A stretch of DNA of 64,000 nt, taken from contig JAIXSM010000003.1 of assembly GCA_027484655.1 (NCBI GenBank), positions 1-64,000 on the forward strand, in the 5' to 3' direction. Source of the DNA: Hyphomicrobiales bacterium. Lineage in GTDB: Bacteria; Pseudomonadota; Alphaproteobacteria; Rhizobiales; Beijerinckiaceae. Positions 7,301 through 15,894 of the stretch are shown one piece after another. Position numbers and translations under genes: made by a program. Numbering within the stretch: the first letter of the stretch is position 1; each line of letters starts with the position of its first letter. The notes below the pieces were generated by a model. That model did no database searches. It had not been told where the DNA came from and saw only the letters and a program-made list of their open reading frames with translations.

Positions 7301-8434
7301 TCAGCCGCCGCACACAGCCCGCGCCTGATCCAGTAGCGCGCCGCCGTTGAGCCCGTCGAGCAGCGAGAAATGGTTCGCGCCCGCCACGACAAGCGGCGCC
7401 GGTGCGCCCCACAGGCGCGCAAGCTCTGCGCTTTGACGCTTGAACTCGTCGCTTTCGGCGCCGCCCACCACCAGCGCTACGCGCACACCGGCGCGCGGAC
7501 GCAGCCACATGGGCGACAGGCGCGCGGCGTCGTCCGCGCAAGCAAGTCCGAGAATAGCCCCCATGGGCAAATGCATCAGCGGCTCAAGGTCGAGCACGCC
7601 CGATAGCGGATGCGCCGAGACGAGCGGCGGCGCGTGCGGATCGCAGGCCATCATCGCTGCTAGGTGCCCGCCCGCCGAGTGCCCGCAGACATGCATACGT
7701 CCGGCGTCGATGGCGAGGTTGTCCGCCTCCCGCGCGAGAAAACACAGCGCGGCGCGCACCTGCGCGACGATCTGCGCCAGCGGCGTTTCCGGCGCCAGCC
7801 CGTAGTCGATATTCGCCACCGCGTAACCAGCCGCCAGCATTCCGGCGCAGAACTGGGCGTGCTGATCCTTGCTGGAGGCCTGCCAGTAACCGCCGTGGAT
7901 GAACACCCACACAGGCGGACGCTCCGCGCCCTGCGGGCGGTACAGATCCAGCGTCTGGTCGCGCGCGGGGCCATAGGCGATATCCAGCCCGCCGCCGAGC
8001 CGGGCGCGCGCGGCTGCGCCGTCGCGGGTCCAGGCCGCGAACACGGCGCCCATGTCGGGAACCTGCCCGCGCGGGCTCATCTGCCCCGCAAGCTGGGCGG
8101 GCGCGTAGCCGCGATACACGGGCTCAGCGGAGGGAGCCGACGCCGGCCGCGCATGGATGCGCACGCGGACCTCGTCAGCCTGCGCGCGCTCCACACGCAC
8201 CGGGGGGCGGAAGCCTGCGAAAATCTCCCGACGCGCCCGGTCCACCTCGCGGCGGGCGGGGTGGATGGCGGCCGGATCCGGACCGGCCCAGACCATCTGC
8301 GTCATGGTCCCCGGCGCAGCGCCTGCGGGGGCCAGAGCGGCGGCGGCCTTGGAGAGGGCGAGAGCCAGCGCCCCGACGTCGCCGCCGACGGCGAGTCCCT
8401 CAACCACAATCACATCAGAGCCCGACCCAGCCAT
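7301..8434 (-). CDS. Probable RidA-like domain fused to arylformamidase-type alpha/beta hydrolase
   Basis: 377 residues from the ATG at 8434. The C-terminal ~270 residues are an alpha/beta hydrolase of the kynurenine formamidase/esterase group: oxyanion motif HGGYWQ, nucleophile GHSAGGH, acid region GAESDEF, catalytic His in GANHFSLL. The first ~95 residues resemble a RidA/YjgF (2-aminomuconate deaminase) domain: a long helix, L..AGA..G, then PARREVDRAR and a RPPVRVE strand ending VRVRIHA. The RidA assignment is by eye and less sure. It overlaps the livF stop by 20 bases and ends an eight-gene minus-strand operon that includes 3-hydroxyanthranilate dioxygenase, so hydrolysis and deamination in aromatic amino-acid breakdown fit. 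Confidence 0.72.
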   Translation of the reverse strand: MAGSGSDVIVVEGLAVGGDVGALALALSKAAAALAPAGAAPGTMTQMVWAGPDPAAIHPARREVDRARREIFAGFRPPVRVERAQADEVRVRIHARPASAPSAEPVYRGYAPAQLAGQMSPRGQVPDMGAVFAAWTRDGAAARARLGGGLDIAYGPARDQTLDLYRPQGAERPPVWVFIHGGYWQASSKDQHAQFCAGMLAAGYAVANIDYGLAPETPLAQIVAQVRAALCFLAREADNLAIDAGRMHVCGHSAGGHLAAMMACDPHAPPLVSAHPLSGVLDLEPLMHLPMGAILGLACADDAARLSPMWLRPRAGVRVALVVGGAESDEFKRQSAELARLWGAPAPLVVAGANHFSLLDGLNGGALLDQARAVCGG

Positions 8435-9116
8435 TGACCTTGCTCCTGTCCCGGTCGAGATCGAACGGCCCGCCGGTCCACACAATCCGCCCTTTCTCGA
8501 TCACCGCGTGGCGGTTTGCGAGCCGACGCAGCACATCGATGTTCTTGTCGACCACGAGGATCGATTGCTTCTGCTGCTTGAGGGCCGCCAGACAACTCCA
8601 GATCTCGGCGCGGATGACCGGCGCCAGGCCCTCTGTCGCCTCGTCCAGGATCAGCAGCAGCGGATTGGTCATCAGCGCGCGGCCAATGGCCAGCATTTGC
8701 TGCTCACCGCCCGAGAGCGTGCGCGCCCACTGGTTCTGGCGCTCGCCGAGCCGGGGAAAAAGCGCGTACACCCGCTCCAGAGTCCAGGGCTCCGCGCGGG
8801 CGAAGCGATTGGCCGCTGTGGCCACGAGATTTTCCCGCACGGTGAGCGTGGGGAAGATCTGCCGCCCCTCCGGCACGAGGCCGACGCCCAAGCGCGCCAC
8901 GGCCTCCGGCATGCGGCCGGTGATGTCGCGCCCCTGAAAGCGCACGCGCCCGGCCTGCGCCGGCACAAGGCCCATGATGGTCTTGATCGTCGTGGTCTTG
9001 CCCATGCCGTTTCGCCCGAGCAAGGTCGCGACCTCGCCCTCGGGGATCTCGAACGACACGTCGAACAGCACCTGGCTAGACCCGTACGAGGCCTGCAGGT
9101 TGGAAACCTCCAGCAT
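8415..9116 (-). CDS. livF: Branched-chain amino acid-type ABC transporter ATP-binding protein LivF
   Basis: 233-residue ATPase. Walker A GRNGMGKTT, signature LSGGEQQM, Walker B LLILDEATEGLAP. The GLVPEGRQIFPTLTVREN block is typical of LivF. Powers import through LivH/LivM at the inner membrane. Its ATG overlaps the livG stop (TGATG), so the two ATPases are translationally coupled. Context (aromatic-catabolic genes at both ends of the operon) suggests an aromatic or amino-aromatic substrate rather than leucine. Confidence 0.93.
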   Translation of the reverse strand: MLEVSNLQASYGSSQVLFDVSFEIPEGEVATLLGRNGMGKTTTIKTIMGLVPAQAGRVRFQGRDITGRMPEAVARLGVGLVPEGRQIFPTLTVRENLVATAANRFARAEPWTLERVYALFPRLGERQNQWARTLSGGEQQMLAIGRALMTNPLLLILDEATEGLAPVIRAEIWSCLAALKQQKQSILVVDKNIDVLRRLANRHAVIEKGRIVWTGGPFDLDRDRSKVNGWVGL

Positions 9117-9880
9117 CAGGCGTCCCCCTCGCCCAGATAGGCGGCGCGGACCTGCGGGTCCGCCTGAATCTGCGCCGGCGTTCCGGATGCGATAATGCGA
9201 CCGTAAACGAGCACCGAGATACGGTCCGCGAGCGCGAACACGACGTCCATGTCATGCTCCACAAGCAAGATCCCGACGCCGCCCTTCATCCGGGCGAGCG
9301 CGTCCACCATGCGCCGGCTTTCCGCCGCGCCGAGCCCCGCCATGGGCTCGTCCAGCAGCAGAAGGCGCGGCCTTGCCGCAAGCACGATCGCCAGCTCAAG
9401 CTGTTTGCGCTCGCCGTGGGAGAGCGCCGAGACACGCACGCCCCCGCGCTCCGCGAGCCCGGCCGCCGCAAGGTGCTCATGCGCCGGCTCAAGAAGGCTG
9501 CGGTCGCGACGAGCGTCGCGAAAAAAGCGGAACGAGTGCCCCTGCCCCGCCTGCACGGCCAGCGCCACGTTGTCGAGCGCGGTCTCCTCGGTCAGAAGCT
9601 CTGTGATCTGGAACGTGCGCGCGAGCCCCCGGCGAACGCGCGCAGGCGTCGACAGACGGTCGATCCGCTCGCCTGCGAAGCTGATCTCGCCAGCATCCGG
9701 TGCGATCTCGCCCATGAGCTGACCGATGAACGTGGTTTTGCCAGCGCCGTTGGGGCCGATCAGCGCATGGACCTCGCCCGCAAACACGTCGAGCGACAGA
9801 TCATCCGTGGCGGTGACGCCGCCGAAGCGCTTGAACAGGCGCGTCACGCGCAGCAACGGCTCCGCGGTTCGCTCAGTCAT
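9116..9880 (-). CDS. livG: Branched-chain amino acid-type ABC transporter ATP-binding protein LivG
   Basis: 254-residue ATPase with Walker A GPNGAGKTT, signature LSHGERKQLE, Walker B LLLLDEPMAGL and a long insertion after the Q-loop typical of LivG. The ATG at 9880 is chosen because GGGGAGGG lies a few bases upstream and it overlaps the livM stop by eight bases. Partner of LivF in the same importer. Confidence 0.93.
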   Translation of the reverse strand: MTERTAEPLLRVTRLFKRFGGVTATDDLSLDVFAGEVHALIGPNGAGKTTFIGQLMGEIAPDAGEISFAGERIDRLSTPARVRRGLARTFQITELLTEETALDNVALAVQAGQGHSFRFFRDARRDRSLLEPAHEHLAAAGLAERGGVRVSALSHGERKQLELAIVLAARPRLLLLDEPMAGLGAAESRRMVDALARMKGGVGILLVEHDMDVVFALADRISVLVYGRIIASGTPAQIQADPQVRAAYLGEGDA

Positions 9881-10886
9881 TGCGCCCTCCCCGCACAAGC
9901 CGCGCAAGGCCGCTTAAGCCCCCGCGCGTGAAGAGGATCATCAGCACCAGCAGCGGCCCGAGGATCGCCTGCCAGTGCTCGGTCCACGCGGCCAGCTGGG
10001 TTTCGAGGCCGATGAGGACGGCAGCGCCCGCGGCCGGCCCCAGCAACGTTCCCGCGCCGCCGAGAATGACCATGATCATGAGTTCGCCGGATTGCGTCCA
10101 ATGCAGCATGTCCGGGCTCACAAACCGGGCGTGGTTGGCCATCAGCGCGCCGGCGAGGCCCGCGCCCATGCCGGAAATGATGAAGCACACCAGCTTGTAG
10201 CGATACGTTGCGACCCCGATGGCCGCCATGCGCCGCTCGCTCTGGCGAATGCCCGCCAGCACCTTGCCGAAGCGCGAATTGACGATGCGCCACATGAGCA
10301 GAAACCATGCGACCGCGAACGCAAGGCACACCCAGTAGAACGTCGGGCCGTCGCGCGTATCGATGAAGGGAAGCGCGTTGCGCCGCCGCACGATGAGCCC
10401 GTCATCCCCGCCGTAGGCCTTCAGCGCGACGAAGAAGAAGAACAGCATCTGCGCGAACGCCAGCGTAATCATGATGAACTGCACGCCGGATGTGCGCAGC
10501 GACAGCGCCCCCAGCACTGCGGAGAAGAGCCCCGCAACAAGGATCGCCAGCGGCAGGGTCACCAGCAGTTGGTCGCTTCCGGGAATGAACCCGAACAGCG
10601 GCTCTCCACTCACGTGGTGGCGCCAGAGTATGCCGACGACATACCCGCCGACGCCGTACCACGCCGCATGACCGAAACTGACCAAGCCGCAGTAACCGAG
10701 CGCGAGGTTCAGGCTCGCCGCGGCAATCGCAAGGATCACGATGCGGGTCGCCAGCGAGGTCATCGCGGGCTGGCCCGTCGCGGTTGCGATGAACGGCAGG
10801 GCCGCGAGCAGCGCCAGCAGCACAGCAAGCGCGAGGAGCTTCAGCGCGGAGCGCTGCGCCCCGCCAGTCTTCAGGGGATCAACCAT
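9873..10886 (-). CDS. livM: Branched-chain amino acid-type ABC transporter permease LivM
   Basis: 337-residue permease with an N-terminal hydrophobic helix and around eight to ten membrane segments. The conserved LNLALGYCGLVSFGHAAWYGVGGY block and the EAA-like loop RFGKVLAGIRQSERRMAAIGV mark LivM. The ATG at 10886 overlaps the livH stop by eight bases. Forms the membrane channel with LivH. Confidence 0.93.
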   Translation of the reverse strand: MVDPLKTGGAQRSALKLLALAVLLALLAALPFIATATGQPAMTSLATRIVILAIAAASLNLALGYCGLVSFGHAAWYGVGGYVVGILWRHHVSGEPLFGFIPGSDQLLVTLPLAILVAGLFSAVLGALSLRTSGVQFIMITLAFAQMLFFFFVALKAYGGDDGLIVRRRNALPFIDTRDGPTFYWVCLAFAVAWFLLMWRIVNSRFGKVLAGIRQSERRMAAIGVATYRYKLVCFIISGMGAGLAGALMANHARFVSPDMLHWTQSGELMIMVILGGAGTLLGPAAGAAVLIGLETQLAAWTEHWQAILGPLLVLMILFTRGGLSGLARLVRGGRND

Positions 10887-11793
10887 GGGCGGGCAACAGC
10901 CCTTTCGGCCGCACGAGGAGAACAATGGCCATGAGCAGATAGACGCCCATGGCGGAGAGGCCTGCGGCGAGCGCGTCAGCCTCCGGCCCCATCATCACCT
11001 GACGCAGGAGGCCGGGCAGGAACGCGCGCAGGACCGTGTCCACGATGCCAACGATCATCGCGCCCGCGAACGCGCCGCGGATCGAGCCCACGCCACCGAT
11101 GACGACGACGACGAAGGTGAGAATGAGCACCTGCTCGCCCATGCCAACCTGCACCGAGAGAATGGGCCCGGCCATGACGCCCGCGAGCCCCGCCAGCATG
11201 GCGCCCAGGCCGAAGAGCACCGTGTAGAGCAGGCGAATATCGACGCCCAGCGCACGCACCATGTCGCGATTGGTGGCGCCGGCGCGGATCAGCATCCCAA
11301 GGCGCGTGCGCGCGATCAGCACGTAGAGGCCAACCGCCGTCGCAAGGCCGACGGCGATGATCGCCAGTCGGTAGAGCGGATAGCGCACGCCCGCGACGAT
11401 GGGCACTGAGCCTTCAAGGAAGTCAGGAATTTCTACAAACAGGGGCTGCCGGCCGAAGATGAGCGTCGTCATCTGATTGAAGAAGAGTATCAGCCCGAAG
11501 GTCGCGAGCACCTGATCGAGGTGATCGCGCGCGTAAAGTTTTCGGATAACGAGATATTCCATCGCCATGCCGGCGACGGCCGCCGCCAGAAGACCAGCCG
11601 GCGCGGCGAGCCAGAACGAGCCCGTCTTCGCCGCCACCGCCGCCATGGCGTAGGCGCCGACCATGTACAGCGAGCCCTGTGCCAGATTGATGACGCCCAT
11701 GATGCCGAAGATCAGCGTCAGTCCCGCCGCGAGCAGAAACAGCATCACGCCGAGCTGGAGACCGTTCAACGCCTGTTCGATGAGTAGAGGCAT
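10879..11793 (-). CDS. livH: Branched-chain amino acid-type ABC transporter permease LivH
   Basis: 304-residue permease. GLTLIFGIMGVINLAQGSLY near the N-terminus and the loop TRLGMLIRAGATNRDMVRALG are the LivH signatures. About eight membrane segments. First membrane gene after the binding protein, separated from it by a 173-base spacer holding a strong palindrome, which may lower expression of the membrane and ATPase genes relative to the binding protein. Confidence 0.93.
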   Translation of the reverse strand: MPLLIEQALNGLQLGVMLFLLAAGLTLIFGIMGVINLAQGSLYMVGAYAMAAVAAKTGSFWLAAPAGLLAAAVAGMAMEYLVIRKLYARDHLDQVLATFGLILFFNQMTTLIFGRQPLFVEIPDFLEGSVPIVAGVRYPLYRLAIIAVGLATAVGLYVLIARTRLGMLIRAGATNRDMVRALGVDIRLLYTVLFGLGAMLAGLAGVMAGPILSVQVGMGEQVLILTFVVVVIGGVGSIRGAFAGAMIVGIVDTVLRAFLPGLLRQVMMGPEADALAAGLSAMGVYLLMAIVLLVRPKGLLPAHG

Positions 11794-11865
11794 TTACGCG
11801 TGGGCCTGTTGGAAGACGAAGGGTTGCGAGGGCTCAAACGCCGTCATGCTCGCGACGGCGAGCAT

Positions 11866-11917
11866 CCACGGCAGGCCACGAGCACGATGGCCTGCCGTGG
11901 TCCCGGCCTTCGCCGGG
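11866..11917. repeat. Palindromic intergenic repeat between binding protein and livH
   Basis: A 13-bp perfect stem CCACGGCAGGCCA (11866-11878) with TGGCCTGCCGTGG (11888-11900), followed at once by CCCGGC (11902-11907) with GCCGGG (11912-11917) and ATGACG. The CCTGCCGTGG...CGCCGG.ATGACG string recurs at 38.9, 39.2 and 48.6 kb, so this is one copy of a dispersed REP-like family. In this position it could also act as an attenuator or 3'-end stabiliser for the binding-protein message. Confidence 0.7.
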
Positions 11918-11966
11918 ATGACGTTCACCGGACCGCGCGCCTGTCAGCGCGCAGCGCGGGCGTAGA

Positions 11967-13136
11967 CTAGAGCTTGCAATCCCTGGCGTAGATGTCGCTG
12001 TGGGACTCAAGCACCTTGCCCTTTGTGACGATGCCAAGGTTGCCGTCGGCGCCACGCTCGACGCGCAGGGAATACCAGTCATGCACCGGATGCTGGTTCG
12101 GCCCGAACCTGAACGAGCCGCGCACGGACTGGAAGTTCGCCTTGCGCATCGCGGCGCTGAAAGCGTTCACGTCATCAACCTTGCCGCCGGTCTCCTTCAG
12201 CGCCGCAGCGATTGCGAGCGCCGTGTCATAGCCCTGCGCGGCGTAGTACGTCGGCATGCGGCCGTACTTCTTCTGGAAGGCTGCGACAAACGCCTTGTTG
12301 GCCTCGTTCGGCAGATCCGAGTTCCAGTGGCTCGAGATGTGAACGCCCAGCGCGGCGTCGCCGATGGCCTTCAGGATCACGCTGTCGAGCGACGGCGCCG
12401 CAACAACCATCGGCACGTTCTGGAGCAGACCGGCCTGCTGATACTGACGCGCGAACGCAATGCCGAGGCCGCCCGGATGGAACTGGAAGACCACGTCGGG
12501 GTTGGCCGCGCGGATCTGCGCCATTTCGGCCGCGTAATCCGTCTGGTCGAGACGGGTGTAGATTTCACCCACGACCTGGCCCTTGAAGAAGCGCTTGAAG
12601 CCCGCGATCGCGTCCTTGCCGGCCTGATAGTTCGGCGCCAGCACGAACGCGCGCTTGAAGCCGAGGTTGGTGGCGTTCTGGCCCGCGCTCTCGTGCAGCG
12701 TGTCGTTCTGCCACGAGACGACGAAGTAGTTCTTGTGGCACTCGCGGCCAGCGAAGTTGGACGGGCCAGCGTTGGGGCTCACGTACACGCCGCCGTTGTC
12801 GAGGACGTCGGGAACGGTCGCGCCCGCCACGTTCGAGAAGATGATGCCGGTGAGAAGCTTCACCCGCTCCGTCTTCATGAAGCGCTCGGCGATCTCCTTG
12901 CCCTGGCCGGGCTTCAGAGCGTCATCCTCCACGAGGAGTTGCACCGGCGCGCCGCCGAGCCTGCCGCCCTCCATCTCGATGGCGAGGTTGAACGCGTCGC
13001 GCACATCCTGCCCCAGATAACCGCCAGGCCCGGACAGCGTCGTAATCATGCCGATCTTCACCGGCTGTTGCGCCAGCGCCGGAAAGGCCGCGAACAGCGA
13101 CAGCGCCGCGGCGGAAATGCACCCCTTCAAATTCAT
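11967..13136 (-). CDS. Periplasmic substrate-binding protein of Liv-type ABC importer
   Basis: 389 residues with a Sec signal peptide (LKGCISAAALSLFAAFPALA, cleavage after ALA-Q) and the Leu/Ile/Val-type periplasmic binding fold: KIGMITTLSGPGGYLGQ, then LLVEDDALKPGQGKEIAERF. A Cys pair (REC in mid-domain, and the C-terminal DCKL) may form a disulphide. RBS GGAGGG at the ATG. Belongs to the importer encoded downstream; directly follows the 3-hydroxyanthranilate dioxygenase gene, so an aromatic acid or amino-aromatic ligand is more likely than a branched-chain amino acid (inference). Confidence 0.9.
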   Translation of the reverse strand: MNLKGCISAAALSLFAAFPALAQQPVKIGMITTLSGPGGYLGQDVRDAFNLAIEMEGGRLGGAPVQLLVEDDALKPGQGKEIAERFMKTERVKLLTGIIFSNVAGATVPDVLDNGGVYVSPNAGPSNFAGRECHKNYFVVSWQNDTLHESAGQNATNLGFKRAFVLAPNYQAGKDAIAGFKRFFKGQVVGEIYTRLDQTDYAAEMAQIRAANPDVVFQFHPGGLGIAFARQYQQAGLLQNVPMVVAAPSLDSVILKAIGDAALGVHISSHWNSDLPNEANKAFVAAFQKKYGRMPTYYAAQGYDTALAIAAALKETGGKVDDVNAFSAAMRKANFQSVRGSFRFGPNQHPVHDWYSLRVERGADGNLGIVTKGKVLESHSDIYARDCKL

Positions 13137-13198
13137 CTCAAACCCTCCAGACCATGCTTTCGGGACCGGCGACGCCGGGCCCCCCCTCTTTGGAACCG

Positions 13199-13747
13199 TC
13201 AGAGCTTCACCCAGCCCTCGGGCGGCTTCTTGCCCGGATGCAGCGCGCCGCAGTTCGTGCAGGTGCGCTTTTTCTCGTCCGCGAAGAACGCCTCGAAGAG
13301 CGGCGGCAGATCGCGCACGATGTTCTCAACCGTCACCTCCACCCGGTGCAGCTTCGTGCCGCACTCAAAGCAGAACCACTCGAAGCCGTCGATAGCGCCG
13401 GGCGGGCGCGCGGGCTCGACGACCAGGCCGATGGAGCCTTCCTGCGGGCGCTGCGGCGAATGGCGCACGTGGGCTGGCAGCAGGAACACCTCGCCCTCGC
13501 GAATCGGCACATCGTAGAACTTGCCCTCGTCATGGACCTTCAGGACCATGTCGCCCTTGAGCTGATAGAAGAATTCTTCCACCGGATCGTCATGGTAATC
13601 GGCGCGCGCATTCGGGCCGCCGACAACCTGCACAACTGTATCCGCCCCCTCGAAGACGAGCTTGTTGCCCACGGGCGGCTTCAGCAGGTGCTTGTGCTCG
13701 TCTATCCATTTCTGGAAGTTGAACGCCTTCAGGCGACCGGTCTGCAT
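13199..13747 (-). CDS. nbaC: 3-hydroxyanthranilate 3,4-dioxygenase
   Basis: 182-residue cupin, the usual length of the bacterial enzyme. It opens FNFQKWIDEHKHLLKPPVGN. Iron ligands are seen as His and Glu in ADYHDDPVEEFFYQ and His in PAHVRHSPQRP; a C-terminal rubredoxin-like site has two Cys-x-x-Cys pairs (CFECG, CTNCG). It opens the ring of 3-hydroxyanthranilate to 2-amino-3-carboxymuconate semialdehyde in the kynurenine or nitrobenzoate routes. The ATG at 13747 is preceded by AGGAGA. It lies 32 bases after a DapA-family gene and 62 bases before the binding-protein gene, in one operon. A semialdehyde decarboxylase is not in this operon. Confidence 0.9.
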   Translation of the reverse strand: MQTGRLKAFNFQKWIDEHKHLLKPPVGNKLVFEGADTVVQVVGGPNARADYHDDPVEEFFYQLKGDMVLKVHDEGKFYDVPIREGEVFLLPAHVRHSPQRPQEGSIGLVVEPARPPGAIDGFEWFCFECGTKLHRVEVTVENIVRDLPPLFEAFFADEKKRTCTNCGALHPGKKPPEGWVKL

Positions 13748-13779
13748 CTTCGTCTCTCCTGCGGCCGTTCGGCCTTTCA

Positions 13780-14760
13780 TCATGCCGCGTTCGTTCCCGC
13801 CGACGCAAGGCGAAGACCGCAACTCCCGAACGCGGTCCGGATCGCATCCTTCTCGGCGCTGGTGAGCTGCAACATGGGCCGGCGCACGCCGCCACCTGCC
13901 TGCCCCAGCAGATCCTGCCAATATTTTGAGGCCGCCTGCGGCTTCTCCTTCGGCGTGGTCGACTTGATGGCGTGACGCACCGGATCAAGGCTGTCACGGA
14001 TGCGCCGCGCCTCCTCGATGCGGCCAGCGAACGCGAGGTCCGTGTACTCGCGCATACGCCGGTCCGCAGCGGTCTGCAGCAGATAGGGCGGCGAGGAGCA
14101 CAGATACAGCTTCCAGCCCAGCTCGACGATGTTGTCGAACCACTCTTCCTCAGAGGCAGTGGAGACGATGAGCCGGTCGCCGGCGAGGCGGGTGAGCTTC
14201 GTGTACATCTCGCGCGGGACCGAATACTTGATCGCGACCACGTTCGGGATGTCGGCGAGACGGGCGCACAGCTCCGGGCTCAGCAGGTAACCGGAATCGG
14301 GGTGGCTCCACAGGGCGATGCCCAGATTCACCTGCTCGCTGATGTACTTGTAATACTCGTAGACTGTCTCGTCGTGCGCCTTCAGAAAATGCAGGACCGG
14401 CGCATGAACGACGATGCTCTCGGCGCCAATCGCTTCGGCGTACTTCGCAAGCTCGATCACCACGTCCATGTTCTGGTCCGAGCAGGACATGATCGCCCGC
14501 TTGCCAGCCGCGCGGCTTTCCTCAAGGGCGATCCGGAACAACAGCTTGCGCTCATCGAGGGTGAGCGAGAAAAACTCGCCCTGCTTGCCCGCGATGAACA
14601 CCCCGTCAACGCCAAGATCGCGGAACCAGTGGCGCAGGTTGGAGCGCAGCCCGGCCTCGTCGATGGACATATCCGGGTTGAACGGCGTCAGCGCCGCGGC
14701 CCAGATGCCGCGCATGTGCTCCCGCGCCCAGTCCTTCGCCTCGTTCCGCCCATAGGCCAT
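13780..14760 (-). CDS. DapA/NAL-family class I aldolase, non-canonical active site
   Basis: 326-residue TIM-barrel protein of the dihydrodipicolinate synthase/N-acetylneuraminate lyase family. GKQGEFFSL corresponds to the GTTGE pyruvate-binding motif and the Schiff-base Lys is in VVAIKYS. The usual YNVPSRTG segment with catalytic Tyr reads WSHPDSGY here, and PYY reads APV, so the proton-relay Tyr and the carboxylate-binding Arg appear absent. It is unlikely to make dihydrodipicolinate; a lyase or hydratase-aldolase step on an aromatic breakdown product fits the operon. The ATG at 14760 (GGGAG eight bases upstream) is preferred to the TTG at 14775. First gene of the operon. Confidence 0.8.
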   Translation of the reverse strand: MAYGRNEAKDWAREHMRGIWAAALTPFNPDMSIDEAGLRSNLRHWFRDLGVDGVFIAGKQGEFFSLTLDERKLLFRIALEESRAAGKRAIMSCSDQNMDVVIELAKYAEAIGAESIVVHAPVLHFLKAHDETVYEYYKYISEQVNLGIALWSHPDSGYLLSPELCARLADIPNVVAIKYSVPREMYTKLTRLAGDRLIVSTASEEEWFDNIVELGWKLYLCSSPPYLLQTAADRRMREYTDLAFAGRIEEARRIRDSLDPVRHAIKSTTPKEKPQAASKYWQDLLGQAGGGVRRPMLQLTSAEKDAIRTAFGSCGLRLASAGTNAA

Positions 14761-14937
14761 ACCGATCACTCCCAAACGGGGCCATTGCGCCCCGGTTACG
14801 CCGCCGCGTCAATGGGGAATAGCGCCACGCCCGCACGGGCCGCAACTTCCAGGCAGCAACATTATTGCAACGAGGCGCGGGCCAAACGATTGTCGCGAAG
14901 GCGGGCCTTTGGGCTGGGGGACGCCGGAGGAGGCGAA

Positions 14938-15894
14938 ATGGCCCTGTCGGTAGCGACGTTCAACGCCGAAAACCTCGACTTCGAGGCGGACGAGGCGATT
15001 TTCGAAGCCCGCAAGGCCGCGCTTGCGCCGCTGCTTTCGCAGCTTCGCGCAGACGTTTTGTGTCTTCAGGAAGTGAACGCGCCCCGGCGGGACGCAAATG
15101 CTGTGCGCGATTTCGCGCCCCTCGATGATCTGCTGTCCCTCACGCCCTACGCCGGATATGAGCGCGCGACGAGTCTGCGCCCCGGTGGGGACGAGCCCGC
15201 GGATGTGCATAACCTCGCGATCCTGAGCCGGCTTCCGATCATGGAGCGGCGCCAGATCCACCACGACTTCGTGCCGTCGTGGGAGTGGCGCCCGCCCATG
15301 GCGGGCGAAGACGAAACAGTCTCCGCCGTCTTCGACAGACCGATCCTCTATGCGCGTATCGCTGCGCCCGGCGGTCCGCTGCACGTGCTCAATCTCCACC
15401 TGCGCGCGCCGCGCGCCGCGCATCTGCCGGGCGAGAAAAGCGAGGGGCGCTGGAAGACCAGCGCGGGGTGGGCGCAGGGCCTGTTTCTGGCCGCGCAATT
15501 GCGGCAGGCGCAAGCGCTTGAGGCGCGGCTCTTTGTCGAAACGCTGTTCGACGCGGACCCCGACGCGCGCGTCATCGTCTGCGGCGACTTCAACGCGGAC
15601 TCGTACGAAACGCCCACGCGGATTTTGTGCGGATCACCGGAAGAACGCGATGGGGCCGCCTTCGCAGCGCGCTACCTTGAGCGCCTTGAGGCCCGCGCGC
15701 CCGCGCAGCGCAGATACACCGTGATTCATGGCGGCAGACCGGTGCTTCTCGACCATATCCTCGCCTCCCGCGCGCTTTCACGCCGCTGTGAAAGCGTCGA
15801 GATCTTCAATGATGATCTTGTTGATGAACTCACGGCGCAGGCGCCTGTGATCGGCTCGCTGCACGCGCCGATCGTGGCGCGCTTCAAGGCCTGA
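14938..15894 (+). CDS. Endonuclease/exonuclease/phosphatase family protein
   Basis: 318 residues. The EEP fold is shown in order by FNAENLDF, LQEVN (metal-binding Glu), HNLAILSRLP, CGDFNADSYE (catalytic Asp-x-Asn), and LDHILAS near the C-terminus, with a final GSLHAPIV in place of the usual SDH. No signal peptide, so cytoplasmic. Substrate unknown: DNA repair nuclease or phosphatase. Strong RBS GGAGGAGG at the ATG. Transcribed divergently from the 3-hydroxyanthranilate operon. Confidence 0.85.
   Translation: MALSVATFNAENLDFEADEAIFEARKAALAPLLSQLRADVLCLQEVNAPRRDANAVRDFAPLDDLLSLTPYAGYERATSLRPGGDEPADVHNLAILSRLPIMERRQIHHDFVPSWEWRPPMAGEDETVSAVFDRPILYARIAAPGGPLHVLNLHLRAPRAAHLPGEKSEGRWKTSAGWAQGLFLAAQLRQAQALEARLFVETLFDADPDARVIVCGDFNADSYETPTRILCGSPEERDGAAFAARYLERLEARAPAQRRYTVIHGGRPVLLDHILASRALSRRCESVEIFNDDLVDELTAQAPVIGSLHAPIVARFKA

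Noticed and set aside
14856-14868. GCAA-N5-TTGC inverted repeat between the divergent aromatic operon and the EEP gene
   Set aside because: Half-sites of four bases are too short to separate from chance; no regulator gene adjoins it.
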